Positions 1 through 8,606 are shown, counted from the first letter of the stretch. The stretch: DNA of 64,000 nt from RYN-230 sp963814645 (GCA_963814645.1 CAWFDX010000004.1:620001-684000); one strand, 5' to 3'. Notes: a model not told the origin generated them from the letters alone. Made by a program: numbers and translations.

Positions 1-1509
1 GATGCGCCCCACCTCAGCCTGGTGAGTGTCCTGGACGAGCAGCGCAACCCGCTGACCGGGCAGCATGTGCTCGATCTTGCTGGCCGCGATGCGGGTCGCG
101 GCCTGCGCCGGGTCGCGCATCACAGCGTGTACCGTGCCGGACTGCCGCGGCACGCTCAGCACGGCCAGCACCACGACGACCACTGCCCCGGCGATGCCCA
201 CGGCGCTCGCCCACCGGGCGGGCAGCCAGCCTGAACCGGCCGGCTGTTCCGGCCGGGCCGGTGCGGTCGGCTCGGTGGCCGCGCTCCGCGCCCGGGCCCA
301 GCGGACGGCCAGCACGATCACGGTCCCGGTGGCCAGCCAGAAGCCCACGCCGAGCGGCAGGGTCAGCAGGATCAGGTAACCCAGGGTGCTCAGGGTGGTG
401 GGCCGGACCGGGATGCTCGAGTAGGTGGCCAGCGCACCCAGGCTCAGCACCAGGGTCACCGCGGCCAGCGCGGCCAGCCGGCGGCTGCGCAGCGGCCCCA
501 GCGCCGCGCCCAGAGCTGCGACCAGGATGACCAGCGCCACCACCCCGGGCCATGGGCTGTGCGCCGCGACTGCGCTGGCGGTCCGGCCGGTGGCCGGCGT
601 GGTCCGCAGCCAGATCGGGATCGGCTGCACCGCGGCGGAGATGGCCCGGAGCCCGAACACCAGTCCGGTCCGCGGTCCGAGGCCGCTCTCACTGTTGGCG
701 ATGAGCGCGGACAGGTTCCCGTTGCGGCTGGTGAACTGCTGGATGAACGGGCCACTCCAGCAGGCCGCGCCGAGCAGTACCCCAATGATCAGCCAGCGGT
801 AGCCGGCCCAGGTCCGGCCCGTATTTGAGCGGATCGCGTCGGTGCAGCCCACGACCAGGGTCACGGCGACCAGCAGCACCGAGGCCAGCGCGTACATCAG
901 GTGGGCCTGGCACGCGATGGAGGCGGTGACGACCGCTACCGGCCACCAGTTGCGGTGCCGGCACAGCACGGCCCACGCGGCGGCCAGCGCGGCCAGGAAG
1001 AAGATGGCGCCGAAATAGGGGTTCCAGCTCGGCCGGACCGCGTTGGTCGGTATCCAGAGGACCAGGGCGATGATCAGCGCGCTCGCGGTCAGGCCAGCCA
1101 GCTCACCACCCGCCGCCCAGGCTGCCTCGATAGCCAGCGAGCAGGCGGCCATGCAGCAGATGGCGGCACCCCAGAGCACTCCGTGGCTCGGGCTGATGTG
1201 CACCGGGATGGCCAGCAGCCAGTACTCCAGTGGTCCCGGGTCGAATACCCCGTGTGCCAGCCGGGTTGCCTGGCCGACCAGTGGGCCGTGCGCGGTGAGT
1301 GAGTTCCATGAGCGCAACGCGATCGCCGCGTCATCCCCGGTCGGCGTCCATCCGGCGTGCACCAGCCGGGCTGTCCCGAGCACAAACGGAAGCCAGGCAG
1401 CAAGGTGTGCGATCACCCGGACAAGGATCGCTCGGCGGAATTTCAGCGGAGCCTTCTCGGTAGTTGGGCCCTCCTCAGCTGAATCGGGCGCTCGGTCAGG
1501 CCGGCCCAT
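1..1509 (-). CDS. Multi-pass membrane protein, GT-C glycosyltransferase-like (C-terminus cut by window edge)
   Basis: An uninterrupted frame of 503 codons starts at ATG 1509 and runs off the left edge without a stop. The N-terminus is charged and cytoplasmic (about residues 1-25). About ten hydrophobic segments follow, then a soluble stretch near the cut end. The first external loop contains a GDD motif (context GWTPTGDDAA), a place where GT-C enzymes using polyprenyl-phosphate sugars carry an acidic motif. The gene lies just downstream of pknL on the same strand. In mycobacteria the PknL region holds the mannosyltransferase gene mptA (Rv2174), which makes a lipoglycan role plausible. Membrane topology is seen; glycosyltransfer is inferred and other integral-membrane functions remain possible. 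Confidence 0.6.
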   Translation of the reverse strand, partial: MGRPDRAPDSAEEGPTTEKAPLKFRRAILVRVIAHLAAWLPFVLGTARLVHAGWTPTGDDAAIALRSWNSLTAHGPLVGQATRLAHGVFDPGPLEYWLLAIPVHISPSHGVLWGAAICCMAACSLAIEAAWAAGGELAGLTASALIIALVLWIPTNAVRPSWNPYFGAIFFLAALAAAWAVLCRHRNWWPVAVVTASIACQAHLMYALASVLLVAVTLVVGCTDAIRSNTGRTWAGYRWLIIGVLLGAACWSGPFIQQFTSRNGNLSALIANSESGLGPRTGLVFGLRAISAAVQPIPIWLRTTPATGRTASAVAAHSPWPGVVALVILVAALGAALGPLRSRRLAALAAVTLVLSLGALATYSSIPVRPTTLSTLGYLILLTLPLGVGFWLATGTVIVLAVRWARARSAATEPTAPARPEQPAGSGWLPARWASAVGIAGAVVVVVLAVLSVPRQSGTVHAVMRDPAQAATRIAASKIEHMLPGQRVALLVQDTHQAEVGRI

Positions 1510-1564
1510 ATTAGTGGACGCGCGCCGCCGATTTCACCGGAAAGGTGGGCGAACCCGGCCGACT

Positions 1565-1590
1565 GGTAAAGCGCCGCCGCGGGCTTTACC
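1565..1590. terminator. Inverted repeat between pknL and the membrane-protein gene
   Basis: GGTAAAGC (1565-1572) and GCTTTACC (1583-1590) form a perfect 8-bp stem with a 10-nt GC-rich loop, 21 nt past the pknL stop. There is no T-tract on either side. It could be a weak terminator, an attenuator or an RNA-stability element between two co-directional genes. Confidence 0.35.
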
Positions 1591-1610
1591 GGGTTAATAC
1601 CCGCGGCCCA

Positions 1611-3800
1611 CTAAACGCCAACGTAGATGGTGATCGTGCTGCCCTCCGGGGCCTGGCCCGACGGGCTGTAGCTGAACACCTTGTTGAACGGCCCCACCTG
1701 GACCACCTTGACCTGGAAGCCCGCCTGGGACAGCGCCTGCTCAGCCTGGCTGACCTGCTGGCCGTCCACGTTCGGCACCCCGACCATGGGCGGCCCATTG
1801 GAGATCTCGATGGTGATGACCTGGTGCGGGGTGAACGAGCCGCCGGCTGGCACCGACTGCTGCACGACCGTGCCCGCGGGCTGGCTGCTCTTCACCGTGA
1901 CCTCGTTGAGCGAGACGCCGTTGGCCGCCGCCCACTGCTCGGCCACCGCCTTCTGCTGGCCGACGAAGTTCGGTACCGGCTGCCCGCTGCTCACCACCAG
2001 CGCGACCGGCTTGTTCACCGGCCATTGCTGGCCGGCCGCTGGCGTGGTGCTGATCACGATCCCGGCCTGGATGGTGGTGGACGCCTGGTTCACCACCTTG
2101 CCCGGGATCAGCCCGGCCTGCCGCAGCGTGCTCTGCGCGGCGGCCAGCGAGTTGCCGGTCACCTGCGGCACGGAAGCCTGGTGCGCCCCCTTGGAGACGA
2201 TCAGGGTGACCACGGCGCCCTTGCTGACCCGGGCCCCGATGGCGGGCGAGGTGCCGATGACGCTGCCCTTGGCCACCGAGTCGCTGAATTGCGCCGTGCC
2301 CATCGTGGTGCTGAACCCGGCGTTGTGCAGGTCCTGCTGGGCGGTGGCCGCGGTCAGCTGGGCCACCCGGGGCACGGTGGTGTACTTGCCCGCCGCCTGG
2401 TACCAGACCAGCACGCCGATCAGCACCACCGCGACCAGGCCGGCCACCACGTAGATCAGCCGGCGGCTGAACAGCCAGCGCTGCAGCCCCGGCTCGTGCC
2501 CCCGGAAGCCGCCGTGGCCGCCACCGCCGCGGCGGCCGTAGTCCGCCGGCGCCCCGGGCGCCACCACCAGGGTGTGGTTGGCCGACCGGTAGAAGCCGTC
2601 GTCGTTGACCTGCGAGGTGACCGCGCTGCCGCCTGGCCCGCCTGGCCCGGCCGGGACCAGGTCGCGGTGGCCGGATCCGGGCAGGCCGGGAATCAGGCCG
2701 TCGTCCGGCGGCGCCGCGGGCAGGTCGTCCGGCCAGACCGGATCCGGGTAATCCCGGCCGGTGGCATAGGCCGGGACCGGCCCGGGCGGCTGGGTCTCGC
2801 TGGGGTAGCTGCCGGGCGGCGGGACCATCGGGCCGCGCCCGCCGGGGACGGGCCCGCCGGGCATGGGGCCGCCCGGGATGGGCCCGCCGGGCAGGGGATC
2901 GGCGCTGACCGGCAGGCTGGTACCCGGGATGGCCGGGATGGCCGGGCCGCCGGGCGGCAGGCTGCGGCGCACCTCGCTGGCCGCGCGGAGGAACTGCCCG
3001 GCGTCCACCGGCCGCAGGTCCGGGTCCCGGCTGGTGGCCCGGGTGACCAGCGCGTCCAGCGACGGCGTGATCCCCGGCGCGAACCGGGACGGGGCCGGCA
3101 CGACCTCGTTTACGTGCTTGTACGCGACGGCCAGCGGGGTGTCCGCGGTGTGCGGCTGGGCGCCGGTGAGCATCTCGAACAGCATGATCCCGGCCGCGTA
3201 CACGTCGGTCCGCGCGTCGGCGGTCCCCCGGGAGACCTGTTCCGGGGCCAGGTACGCGGCGGTGCCGATCAGCATGCCGGTCTTGGTGTGGCTGGCGCCG
3301 GCCATCGTCCGGGCCAGCCCGAAGTCGGCCACCTTGACCGAGTGCCCGGAGGTCAGCAGCACGTTCTCCGGCTTGACGTCGCGGTGCGCGATGCCGGCCG
3401 CGTGCGCCGCGGCCAGGCCGGCCAGGATGCCGTCCATGATGTCCAGTGCGTCGCGCGGGCTGAGCCGGCCACGCTCGTTCATCAGGTCGCGCAGCGTGCG
3501 GCCCGGCACGTACTCCATGGCCAGGTAGAGCGTCTGCCCGTCGGCGCCCTGGTCGTACACGGCGACCACGTTCGGGTGCGACAGCCTGGCCACCGACCGG
3601 GCCTCGCCCACGAAGCGGCGGACGAAGTCCTCGTCGTTGGCCAGTTCGGCGTGCATCACCTTGAGGGCCACCGTGCGGTCCAGCCTGGTGTCGGTACCCA
3701 GGTAGACGGTTGCCATCCCGCCGGTGGCAATAAGGGACTCAACCCGGTAGCGGCCATCGAGTACCCGGCCGACGGGTGGGCGCGCGAGCGTCTGGTCCAT
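1611..3800 (-). CDS. pknL: Transmembrane Ser/Thr protein kinase with four PASTA domains (PknL type)
   Basis: The 729-residue protein has an N-terminal Hanks-type kinase domain (about residues 17-277). Visible motifs are the glycine loop (ATGGMATVYLG, with Ala at the first usual Gly), the ATP-binding K47, the catalytic HRDVKPEN with D141, DFG at 159-161 and APE near 186. A Pro/Gly-rich juxtamembrane linker (about 280-440) and one membrane helix (about 448-467) follow. Four extracellular PASTA repeats (about 475-537, 541-605, 607-668, 671-729) are expected to sense peptidoglycan or lipid II. PASTA kinases control cell-wall growth and division. The mycobacterial PknL substrate Rv2175c has its homologue 1.5 kb away. 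The ATG at 3800 lies 8 nt after a TACAAT box, so the mRNA is probably leaderless. Confidence 0.9.
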   Translation of the reverse strand: MDQTLARPPVGRVLDGRYRVESLIATGGMATVYLGTDTRLDRTVALKVMHAELANDEDFVRRFVGEARSVARLSHPNVVAVYDQGADGQTLYLAMEYVPGRTLRDLMNERGRLSPRDALDIMDGILAGLAAAHAAGIAHRDVKPENVLLTSGHSVKVADFGLARTMAGASHTKTGMLIGTAAYLAPEQVSRGTADARTDVYAAGIMLFEMLTGAQPHTADTPLAVAYKHVNEVVPAPSRFAPGITPSLDALVTRATSRDPDLRPVDAGQFLRAASEVRRSLPPGGPAIPAIPGTSLPVSADPLPGGPIPGGPMPGGPVPGGRGPMVPPPGSYPSETQPPGPVPAYATGRDYPDPVWPDDLPAAPPDDGLIPGLPGSGHRDLVPAGPGGPGGSAVTSQVNDDGFYRSANHTLVVAPGAPADYGRRGGGGHGGFRGHEPGLQRWLFSRRLIYVVAGLVAVVLIGVLVWYQAAGKYTTVPRVAQLTAATAQQDLHNAGFSTTMGTAQFSDSVAKGSVIGTSPAIGARVSKGAVVTLIVSKGAHQASVPQVTGNSLAAAQSTLRQAGLIPGKVVNQASTTIQAGIVISTTPAAGQQWPVNKPVALVVSSGQPVPNFVGQQKAVAEQWAAANGVSLNEVTVKSSQPAGTVVQQSVPAGGSFTPHQVITIEISNGPPMVGVPNVDGQQVSQAEQALSQAGFQVKVVQVGPFNKVFSYSPSGQAPEGSTITIYVGV

Positions 3801-3808
3801 CGCGAATG

Positions 3809-3814
3809 ATTGTA
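3809..3814 (-). promoter_or_regulatory. -10 element of pknL (leaderless arrangement)
   Basis: TACAAT on the minus strand ends 8 nt before the pknL ATG. This is the spacing expected when transcription starts at the initiation codon. Confidence 0.55.
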
Positions 3815-3936
3815 TGGCCGCCCGGACCGCCGGACCCTCAGAACACCCGTACGGTGTCGGCCGGTCACCAGGAGTAACTACTTAGTTGACTGGGGCCGCT
3901 GACCTGCGCATTCCCGGACGGGCCGGGCTGGCCCCG

Positions 3937-3942
3937 TAGCCT
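3937..3942 (+). promoter_or_regulatory. -10-like element before the flavoprotein gene
   Basis: TAGCCT ends 8 nt before GTG 3951. No Shine-Dalgarno sequence is visible. The position supports a leaderless transcript beginning at 3951 rather than at the in-frame GTG 3945. Confidence 0.4.
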
Positions 3943-3950
3943 AGGTGCTC

Positions 3951-5180
3951 GTGCGCATCGAACGAATCGTCATTGCGGGCGGCGGGCTGGCCGGGTTGCG
4001 GACCGCCGCAGAGCTGCGGGCCAGGGAGTACGCCGGCCCGATCACCATGGTCGGCGCGGAGCCGCATCCGCCCTACGACCGGCCGCCGCTGTCCAAGAAA
4101 CTGATGCTCGGCGAGGTGGACTCCACCTCGATGGCCGACGACGCGGCCGCCCTCGACCTGGACCTGCGGCTGGGCGAGACGGCGACCGGGCTGGACGACG
4201 GGCTGCTGCGCACCGACCGGGGTGAGATCCCGTTCAGCGGGCTGGTCATCGCGACCGGGGCGGCGCCGATCCGGCTGCCCGGCCCAGGCCCACAGCACGT
4301 GCTGCGCACCATCGATGACGCGCTGGCCATCCGGGCCGCGCTGTGTCCCGGGACCCGGCTGGCCATCGTCGGCGCCGGCTGGATCGGGGCCGAACTGGCC
4401 ACCGTGGCGGCGGCCCGCGGCGGTTTGGTGACCGTGCTGGAGGCGGCCCAGGCGCCGGCCGCCGCCGCGCTCGGCCCGGCCGTGGGCGGGCTGCTCGCGC
4501 CCTGGTACCCGGCGGCCGGGGTGGACCTGCGGCTCGGCCAGCCGGTGGAGTCGGTCCAGCCGGGCGGGCTGGCCCTGCCCGGCGGCGGCTGGCTGGACGC
4601 CGACCTAGTCGTCACCGCGGTGGGCGTCCGGCCGTCTACCGGCTGGCTGACCGGCTCCGGGGTGCGGCTCGCGGCCGGCTACCGGGACGCGGTGCAGGTG
4701 GACGCCCAGCTCCGGACCTCGGTCCCGGGAGTGTACGCGGCCGGGGACTGTGCCGCGTTCTGGTCCGGCCGGTACGGCCAGCGACTGCGGGTGGAGCACT
4801 GGGACACCGCGCTGCACGCGCCCCGGGTGGCCGCGGCCAACCTGCTCGGCGCGGCCGAGGAGTACGACCCGGTGCCGTACTTCTGGTCCGAGCAGTTCGG
4901 CCACATGGTCCAGTTCGCCGGGCACCCGGGCCAGTCCGACCAGGTCATCCAGCGGGGTGATGCCAGTGGCCAGCGCTGGGCGCTGGGCTGGTTCCGTGGC
5001 GAGCCGGCCGTTACTGCCGGGGCTGATGGGATTAAGGTGGGCCAGCTGACCGCCGTCCTGACGGTGAGCCAGCCACGCGATCTGCTCCAGGGCCGCCGGG
5101 TCATGGAGGCAGGCCGGCCCGTGGACACCGGCCTGTTCGCCGACCCGTCCGTGGCCGTCCGGGACACGGTCGCGGGCTGA
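3951..5180 (+). CDS. FAD/NAD(P)H oxidoreductase, ferredoxin (rubredoxin) reductase-like
   Basis: The protein has about 409 residues (411 if GTG 3945 is used). It opens with the FAD-binding Rossmann motif GGGLAG. The class-I flavoprotein segment PPYDRPPLSK follows, then a second Rossmann motif GAGWIGAE for NAD(P)H, the FAD-contacting GVYAAGD, and a C-terminal reductase domain starting near the YFWSEQ motif. This is the layout of NADH-dependent ferredoxin reductases that feed Rieske oxygenases or cytochromes P450. No ferredoxin, oxygenase or P450 gene lies nearby, so the partner is unknown. It is divergent from pknL and followed by the Rv2175c-like gene after 77 nt. Confidence 0.8.
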   Translation: MRIERIVIAGGGLAGLRTAAELRAREYAGPITMVGAEPHPPYDRPPLSKKLMLGEVDSTSMADDAAALDLDLRLGETATGLDDGLLRTDRGEIPFSGLVIATGAAPIRLPGPGPQHVLRTIDDALAIRAALCPGTRLAIVGAGWIGAELATVAAARGGLVTVLEAAQAPAAAALGPAVGGLLAPWYPAAGVDLRLGQPVESVQPGGLALPGGGWLDADLVVTAVGVRPSTGWLTGSGVRLAAGYRDAVQVDAQLRTSVPGVYAAGDCAAFWSGRYGQRLRVEHWDTALHAPRVAAANLLGAAEEYDPVPYFWSEQFGHMVQFAGHPGQSDQVIQRGDASGQRWALGWFRGEPAVTAGADGIKVGQLTAVLTVSQPRDLLQGRRVMEAGRPVDTGLFADPSVAVRDTVAG

Positions 5181-5257
5181 GCCCAGCCGGCCCGGGCAAC
5201 TGACGAGACTGGCGTGTCCGGGTTTGACCCTGGCCGCAACGTGGGAAATTCGGAAAC

Positions 5258-5620
5258 GTGGCACAGATCGACCCCCTGGCCGACGCACTCGTCGGCGACT
5301 GGCTCACTCTCCCTGAATGCGCTGACCGGCTTGGCCTCCCGCCGGGCCGGATCAGGCAACTGCTCCGCGATCGCAAGCTGCTGGCCGTGCAGCGGCCGGA
5401 CGGCACCAGGTCGGTTCCCGCCGCCTTCTTCGACGGGGACCAGATCCTGAAGGGGCTGCACGGCACGCTGACCGTGCTGTTCGACTGCGGCTTCGACGAC
5501 GAGGAGGCGGTGCGCTGGCTGTTCACCGTCGATGACTCGCTGCCGGGCACGCCGATCCAGGCCATGGCCGAGCGTCGCGGCACCGAGGTGAACCGGCGAG
5601 CTCAGGCGCTCGCGTTCTGA
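5258..5620 (+). CDS. Rv2175c-family DNA-binding protein (PknL substrate family)
   Basis: This 120-residue protein begins at GTG 5258. Residues about 14-55 form a winged helix-turn-helix (WLTLPECADRLGLPPGRIRQLLRDR), followed by an acidic C-terminal domain. It matches the Rv2175c family of M. tuberculosis in length and layout. In that organism PknL phosphorylates Thr9 in a flexible N-terminal tail and this weakens DNA binding. The present protein has no Thr at that place; the first Thr is residue 17, at the start of the helix-turn-helix. Family membership is likely, but phosphorylation may occur elsewhere. Its DNA targets are unknown. Confidence 0.75.
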   Translation: MAQIDPLADALVGDWLTLPECADRLGLPPGRIRQLLRDRKLLAVQRPDGTRSVPAAFFDGDQILKGLHGTLTVLFDCGFDDEEAVRWLFTVDDSLPGTPIQAMAERRGTEVNRRAQALAF

Positions 5621-5710
5621 GCCCTGGATCCCGAACGCTCAGCTGCGGCCGGTGCCGCCACCCGGCTCGCGGATGAGACGGGGCGGTGAGCAACTGGGCC
5701 GCCCCTCCGG

Positions 5711-5832
5711 CCTCAGCCGTGCCCTGGCCATGCTCAGCCGCGCTCAGCCCGGTCCAGGCGTGCTCAGCCGCGCTCCGCCGTCCTGAGCCGTCTCCAGCCG
5801 TCTCCAGCCGTGCTCAGCCGTGCTCAGCCGTG
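5711..5832. repeat. Degenerate tandem repeat of a CCGTGCTCAG-like decamer
   Basis: About a dozen imperfect copies of CCG(T/C)(G/C)CTCAG-type units fill the space between two convergent genes and run into the stop codon of the polyprenyl synthase gene. No long open frame with a start is supported here. The array could act in transcription termination or may be a slippage-prone minisatellite. Confidence 0.6.
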
Positions 5833-6897
5833 CCGGGCGGTCGCCGTGACCGCCAGCTCGGCCAGCGCCGACCGGGCCTCGGCGGTGACCGGCGCGGCGG
5901 CCAGCGCGCCGAGCGCCTGGTCCAGGTGACGGCTGATCAGCCGCTCACATTCGGCCAGCGCGCCGGTGCTGGTGATCACGGCGCGCACCTCGGCCGCGGC
6001 CGTCTCGTCCAGTTCCGGATCGCCCAGCCAGCGGTCGAGGATCGCGGCCTGCCCGGGGCTGGCCCGGGCCCGGGTGATGGCCAGCAGCACGGTGCGCTTG
6101 CCCGCCCGCAGGTCGTCGGTGGCGGGCTTGCCGGTCCGGGCCGGGTCACCGAAGATGCCCAGGATGTCGTCCCGGAGCTGGAACGCGACCCCGAGCGGGC
6201 GGCCGTACCCGGTGTAGGCCGCGCTGATCGCGCTGGCGCTGCCCGGCCCGGCCAGCGCCGCGCCCAGGTGCAGCGGGCGCTCGATGGTGTACCTGGCCGT
6301 CTTGTACTCCACCACGCGCAGCGCGCTGGCCACGCTGCCGTCCCCGCTGGCCTGGGCCATCAGGTCCAGGTACTGGCCGGCCATCACCTCGCCGCGCATC
6401 AGGTCGAGCACCGGCCGGCCCCGGGCCAGCGCGTCTTGCCCCAGCCCGCTGGCCGCGAACAGCTCGTCGGTCCAGCCCAGTAGCAGGTCGCCGAGCAGAA
6501 TCGCGGCCCCGGTGCCGAACGCCGCCGCCGAGCCGCGCCAGCCCCGCTCCGCGTGATAAGCCGCGAACCGCCGGTGCAGCGCGGGCTGCCCGCGCCGGGT
6601 GTCGCTGCCGTCCATCACGTCGTCATGTACCAGCGCGGCCGCGTGCAGCAACTCCAGCGCGGCCGCCGCGGCCAGCAGCTCCGGGCACTCCGCGGCGCCG
6701 GTGCCGCGCCAGCCCCAGTAGCAGAACGCGGGCCGGAGCCGTTTCCCGCCCGCCAGCAGCGCGTCCAGCGCGTCCAGCCCGGGGCGCAGCTCATCGGCCG
6801 CGCCGGGCAGCACGGCGCGCTGCTGGGCCAGGAATTCCGCCAGTACCTGGCCGACCTGGCTGCGCACCTGGGGCAGTGCGGAAACGCCGTCCGGCAT
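5824..6897 (-). CDS. idsA: Polyprenyl (geranylgeranyl-type) diphosphate synthase
   Basis: This 357-residue trans-isoprenyl diphosphate synthase condenses isopentenyl diphosphate with allylic diphosphates. Features seen are GGKRLRP near residue 50, the first Asp-rich motif HDDVMD followed by TRRG, the K-T-A-RYT segment, and the second Asp-rich region LRDDILGIFGD with GK(P)ATDD. These fit short-chain IdsA-type enzymes of actinobacteria. I chose ATG 6897 because it lies 7 nt after TAGTCT and because the longer frame upstream would overlap the divergent metF gene. The product chain length cannot be read from sequence with certainty. The gene neighbours metF, as idsA2 does in mycobacteria. Confidence 0.85.
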   Translation of the reverse strand: MPDGVSALPQVRSQVGQVLAEFLAQQRAVLPGAADELRPGLDALDALLAGGKRLRPAFCYWGWRGTGAAECPELLAAAAALELLHAAALVHDDVMDGSDTRRGQPALHRRFAAYHAERGWRGSAAAFGTGAAILLGDLLLGWTDELFAASGLGQDALARGRPVLDLMRGEVMAGQYLDLMAQASGDGSVASALRVVEYKTARYTIERPLHLGAALAGPGSASAISAAYTGYGRPLGVAFQLRDDILGIFGDPARTGKPATDDLRAGKRTVLLAITRARASPGQAAILDRWLGDPELDETAAAEVRAVITSTGALAECERLISRHLDQALGALAAAPVTAEARSALAELAVTATARHG

Positions 6898-6904
6898 GAC
6901 CGCG

Positions 6905-6910
6905 AGACTA
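6905..6910 (-). promoter_or_regulatory. -10 element of the polyprenyl synthase gene
   Basis: TAGTCT on the minus strand is 7 nt from ATG 6897. No ribosome binding site is present, so the transcript is probably leaderless. Confidence 0.5.
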
Positions 6911-7000
6911 GCCGCTCCCAGCCGCTGACCAGCGCATCCGCCGGCGGCCAGGCTGTCCAAGCAGGGGCGGCCGGGTTGGCCCGGGCCGACCGGCCCCAGA

Positions 7001-7006
7001 TAGCCT
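7001..7006 (+). promoter_or_regulatory. -10 element of metF
   Basis: TAGCCT lies 6 nt before ATG 7013, with a TTGGCC (6976-6981) upstream at 19 nt spacing. This divergent arrangement with the polyprenyl synthase promoter fits a leaderless metF mRNA. Confidence 0.5.
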
Positions 7007-7012
7007 GGGCAG

Positions 7013-8011
7013 ATGCCATCCGGGGTCCTGCACCGCGCGCCAGCCATCCGTGACTTGCTGGCCGCGGGGGGCGAATCGTTCTCGTTCGAGTTCATGCCGC
7101 CCAAGACCGAGGAGGCCGAGCGAAAGCTGTGGCGGGCCATCCGGCAGCTCGAACCGCTGCAGCCCACGTTCGTCTCGGTCACCTACGGTGCGGGCGGGTT
7201 GACCCGGGACCGCACGGTCCGGGTCACCGGGCGGATCGCGGCCGAGACCACGCTCACCCCGATGGGCCACTTCACCGCGGTCAACCACTCGGTGGCCGAG
7301 CTGCGGCACCTGATCGGCTCCTATGCCGCGGTGGGCGTGCGGAACGTGCTGGCGCTGCGCGGTGACCCGCCGGGCGACCCCAACGGGGAGTGGGTGGCGC
7401 ATCCGGAGGGGCTGCACTACGCGGCCGAACTGGTCGGGCTGATCAAGGCGTCGGGCGACTTCTGCGTCGGGGTGGGCGCCTTCCCCGAGGGCCATCCGCG
7501 CTCGCCCGACCTGGACTCGGACATCAGCTACTTCGTGGCCAAGTGCCGCGCCGGGGCCGACTTCGCGATCACCCAGATGTTCTTCTACGTGGAGGACTAC
7601 CTGCGGCTGCGGGACCGGGTGGCCGCGGCCGGCTGCGACGTGCCGATCATCCCGGGCATCATGCCGATCACCAGCGTGCAGACGCTGGACCGGATCGTGC
7701 TGCTGTCCGGGGCCAAGTTCCCGGCCTCGCTGGGGGAGCAGGTGCACGCGGCGGCCGACGACCGGGCCGCGGTCCGCGAGATCGGCGTGGACTACGCGGT
7801 CGGCATGTGCCAACGGCTGCTCGCCGAGGGCGCGCCCGGGCTGCACTTCTGCACGCTGAACGGGTCGCTGGCCACCCGGGAGATCTATCAGCGGCTCGGC
7901 CTGGCCGAGCGGGCCCGGGCGGTTAGGGCCAGCGCCGGCCGGGCTAGCGCGGTCAGCCGCGGCGCGGCTGCGGCGGGGGGCCAGGCCGCAGCGGCAGCAC
8001 CACGCCCATGA
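7013..8011 (+). CDS. metF: 5,10-methylenetetrahydrofolate reductase
   Basis: The 332-residue FAD enzyme reduces methylene-THF to methyl-THF, the methyl donor for methionine synthesis. Family motifs are FEFMPPKT with the catalytic Glu, FVSVTYGAGG, ALRGDPP, and the FAD/folate-binding segment AITQMFFYVEDY. The TIM-barrel ends near residue 300. The last 30 residues are a low-complexity Ala/Gly/Arg tail encoded where the gene overlaps the convergent GNAT gene by 59 bp. The start at ATG 7013 fits the leaderless promoter. It connects functionally with metK 16 kb downstream (methyl cycle). Confidence 0.93.
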   Translation: MPSGVLHRAPAIRDLLAAGGESFSFEFMPPKTEEAERKLWRAIRQLEPLQPTFVSVTYGAGGLTRDRTVRVTGRIAAETTLTPMGHFTAVNHSVAELRHLIGSYAAVGVRNVLALRGDPPGDPNGEWVAHPEGLHYAAELVGLIKASGDFCVGVGAFPEGHPRSPDLDSDISYFVAKCRAGADFAITQMFFYVEDYLRLRDRVAAAGCDVPIIPGIMPITSVQTLDRIVLLSGAKFPASLGEQVHAAADDRAAVREIGVDYAVGMCQRLLAEGAPGLHFCTLNGSLATREIYQRLGLAERARAVRASAGRASAVSRGAAAAGGQAAAAAPRP

Positions 8012-8606
8012 CGGCGTACGGCGGGTCGGTGCCCGGGAACCGGTAGCCGGTGAGCAGGTCGCCGAAGCCGAGCCCGCGGTAGAGCCGCCGGGCCCGGCTG
8101 TCCGCGTCCTGGGTGGACAGCAGGGCGGTCCGCTCCAGCCGGGGGTGCAGCAGCGCCGGGACCATCCGGCGGCCGATGCCGCGGCCCTGGTAGTCCGGGT
8201 GCACATGCACCTCGGCCACCTCGAACGAGTCGCCCAGCCAGGTCTGTGCCAGGTCGTAGCCGCCCATCCTGGTCAGCGCGCTGCGCACCAGGTCGTGCCA
8301 CCACTGCCCGTCCGCCCCGTGGAAGCCGTAGCTGAACGCGACGATCGGCAGCCGGCCGCTGCCGGGCAGCGAGCCCGGCCCGTCCCCGGAGCCCATCGGC
8401 GCGCCCGGGCCGGCCGCGCCGTCCGGGGCGGTCACCACCACGGCGCGGAACGACGGGAACTGGGTGTGCCGCTCCATGATCGCCCGGCGGCCGGGCACCT
8501 GCTCGCGCGGCGGCCGCATCGCGGCCGCGTACACCTCGACCAGAGTGTCGAGTTCCGCGAGGAAGCGCGCCTTGCCCATGTCCAGCAGCTCAGGTCCAGC
8601 GCGCAC
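7953..8606 (-). CDS. GNAT-family N-acetyltransferase
   Basis: The protein has 217 residues from GTG 8606. The C-terminal half carries the acetyl-CoA-binding motif VHPDYQGRGIGRRM (Q/RxxGxG/A) followed by LLSTQDADSRARRLYRGLGF, a standard GNAT motif A/B pair. The N-terminal half is less conserved and holds a Gly/Pro-rich insert (about residues 75-95). The substrate is unknown. TACGCT lies 7 nt upstream of GTG 8606, which supports this start over further upstream ones. The 3' end overlaps metF by 59 bp on the opposite strand. Confidence 0.8.
   Translation of the reverse strand: MRAGPELLDMGKARFLAELDTLVEVYAAAMRPPREQVPGRRAIMERHTQFPSFRAVVVTAPDGAAGPGAPMGSGDGPGSLPGSGRLPIVAFSYGFHGADGQWWHDLVRSALTRMGGYDLAQTWLGDSFEVAEVHVHPDYQGRGIGRRMVPALLHPRLERTALLSTQDADSRARRLYRGLGFGDLLTGYRFPGTDPPYAVMGVVLPLRPGPPPQPRRG

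Noticed and set aside
14..553. Long Arg/Gly/Ala-rich frames on both strands in the first 1.5 kb
   Set aside because: They are shadows of the minus-strand membrane protein at 1-1509, which has the expected third-position bias and membrane helices.
6908..8206. Minus-strand 432-codon open frame across metF
   Set aside because: It reads as Arg/Gly/Pro shadow sequence and lies over a clear metF on the other strand.
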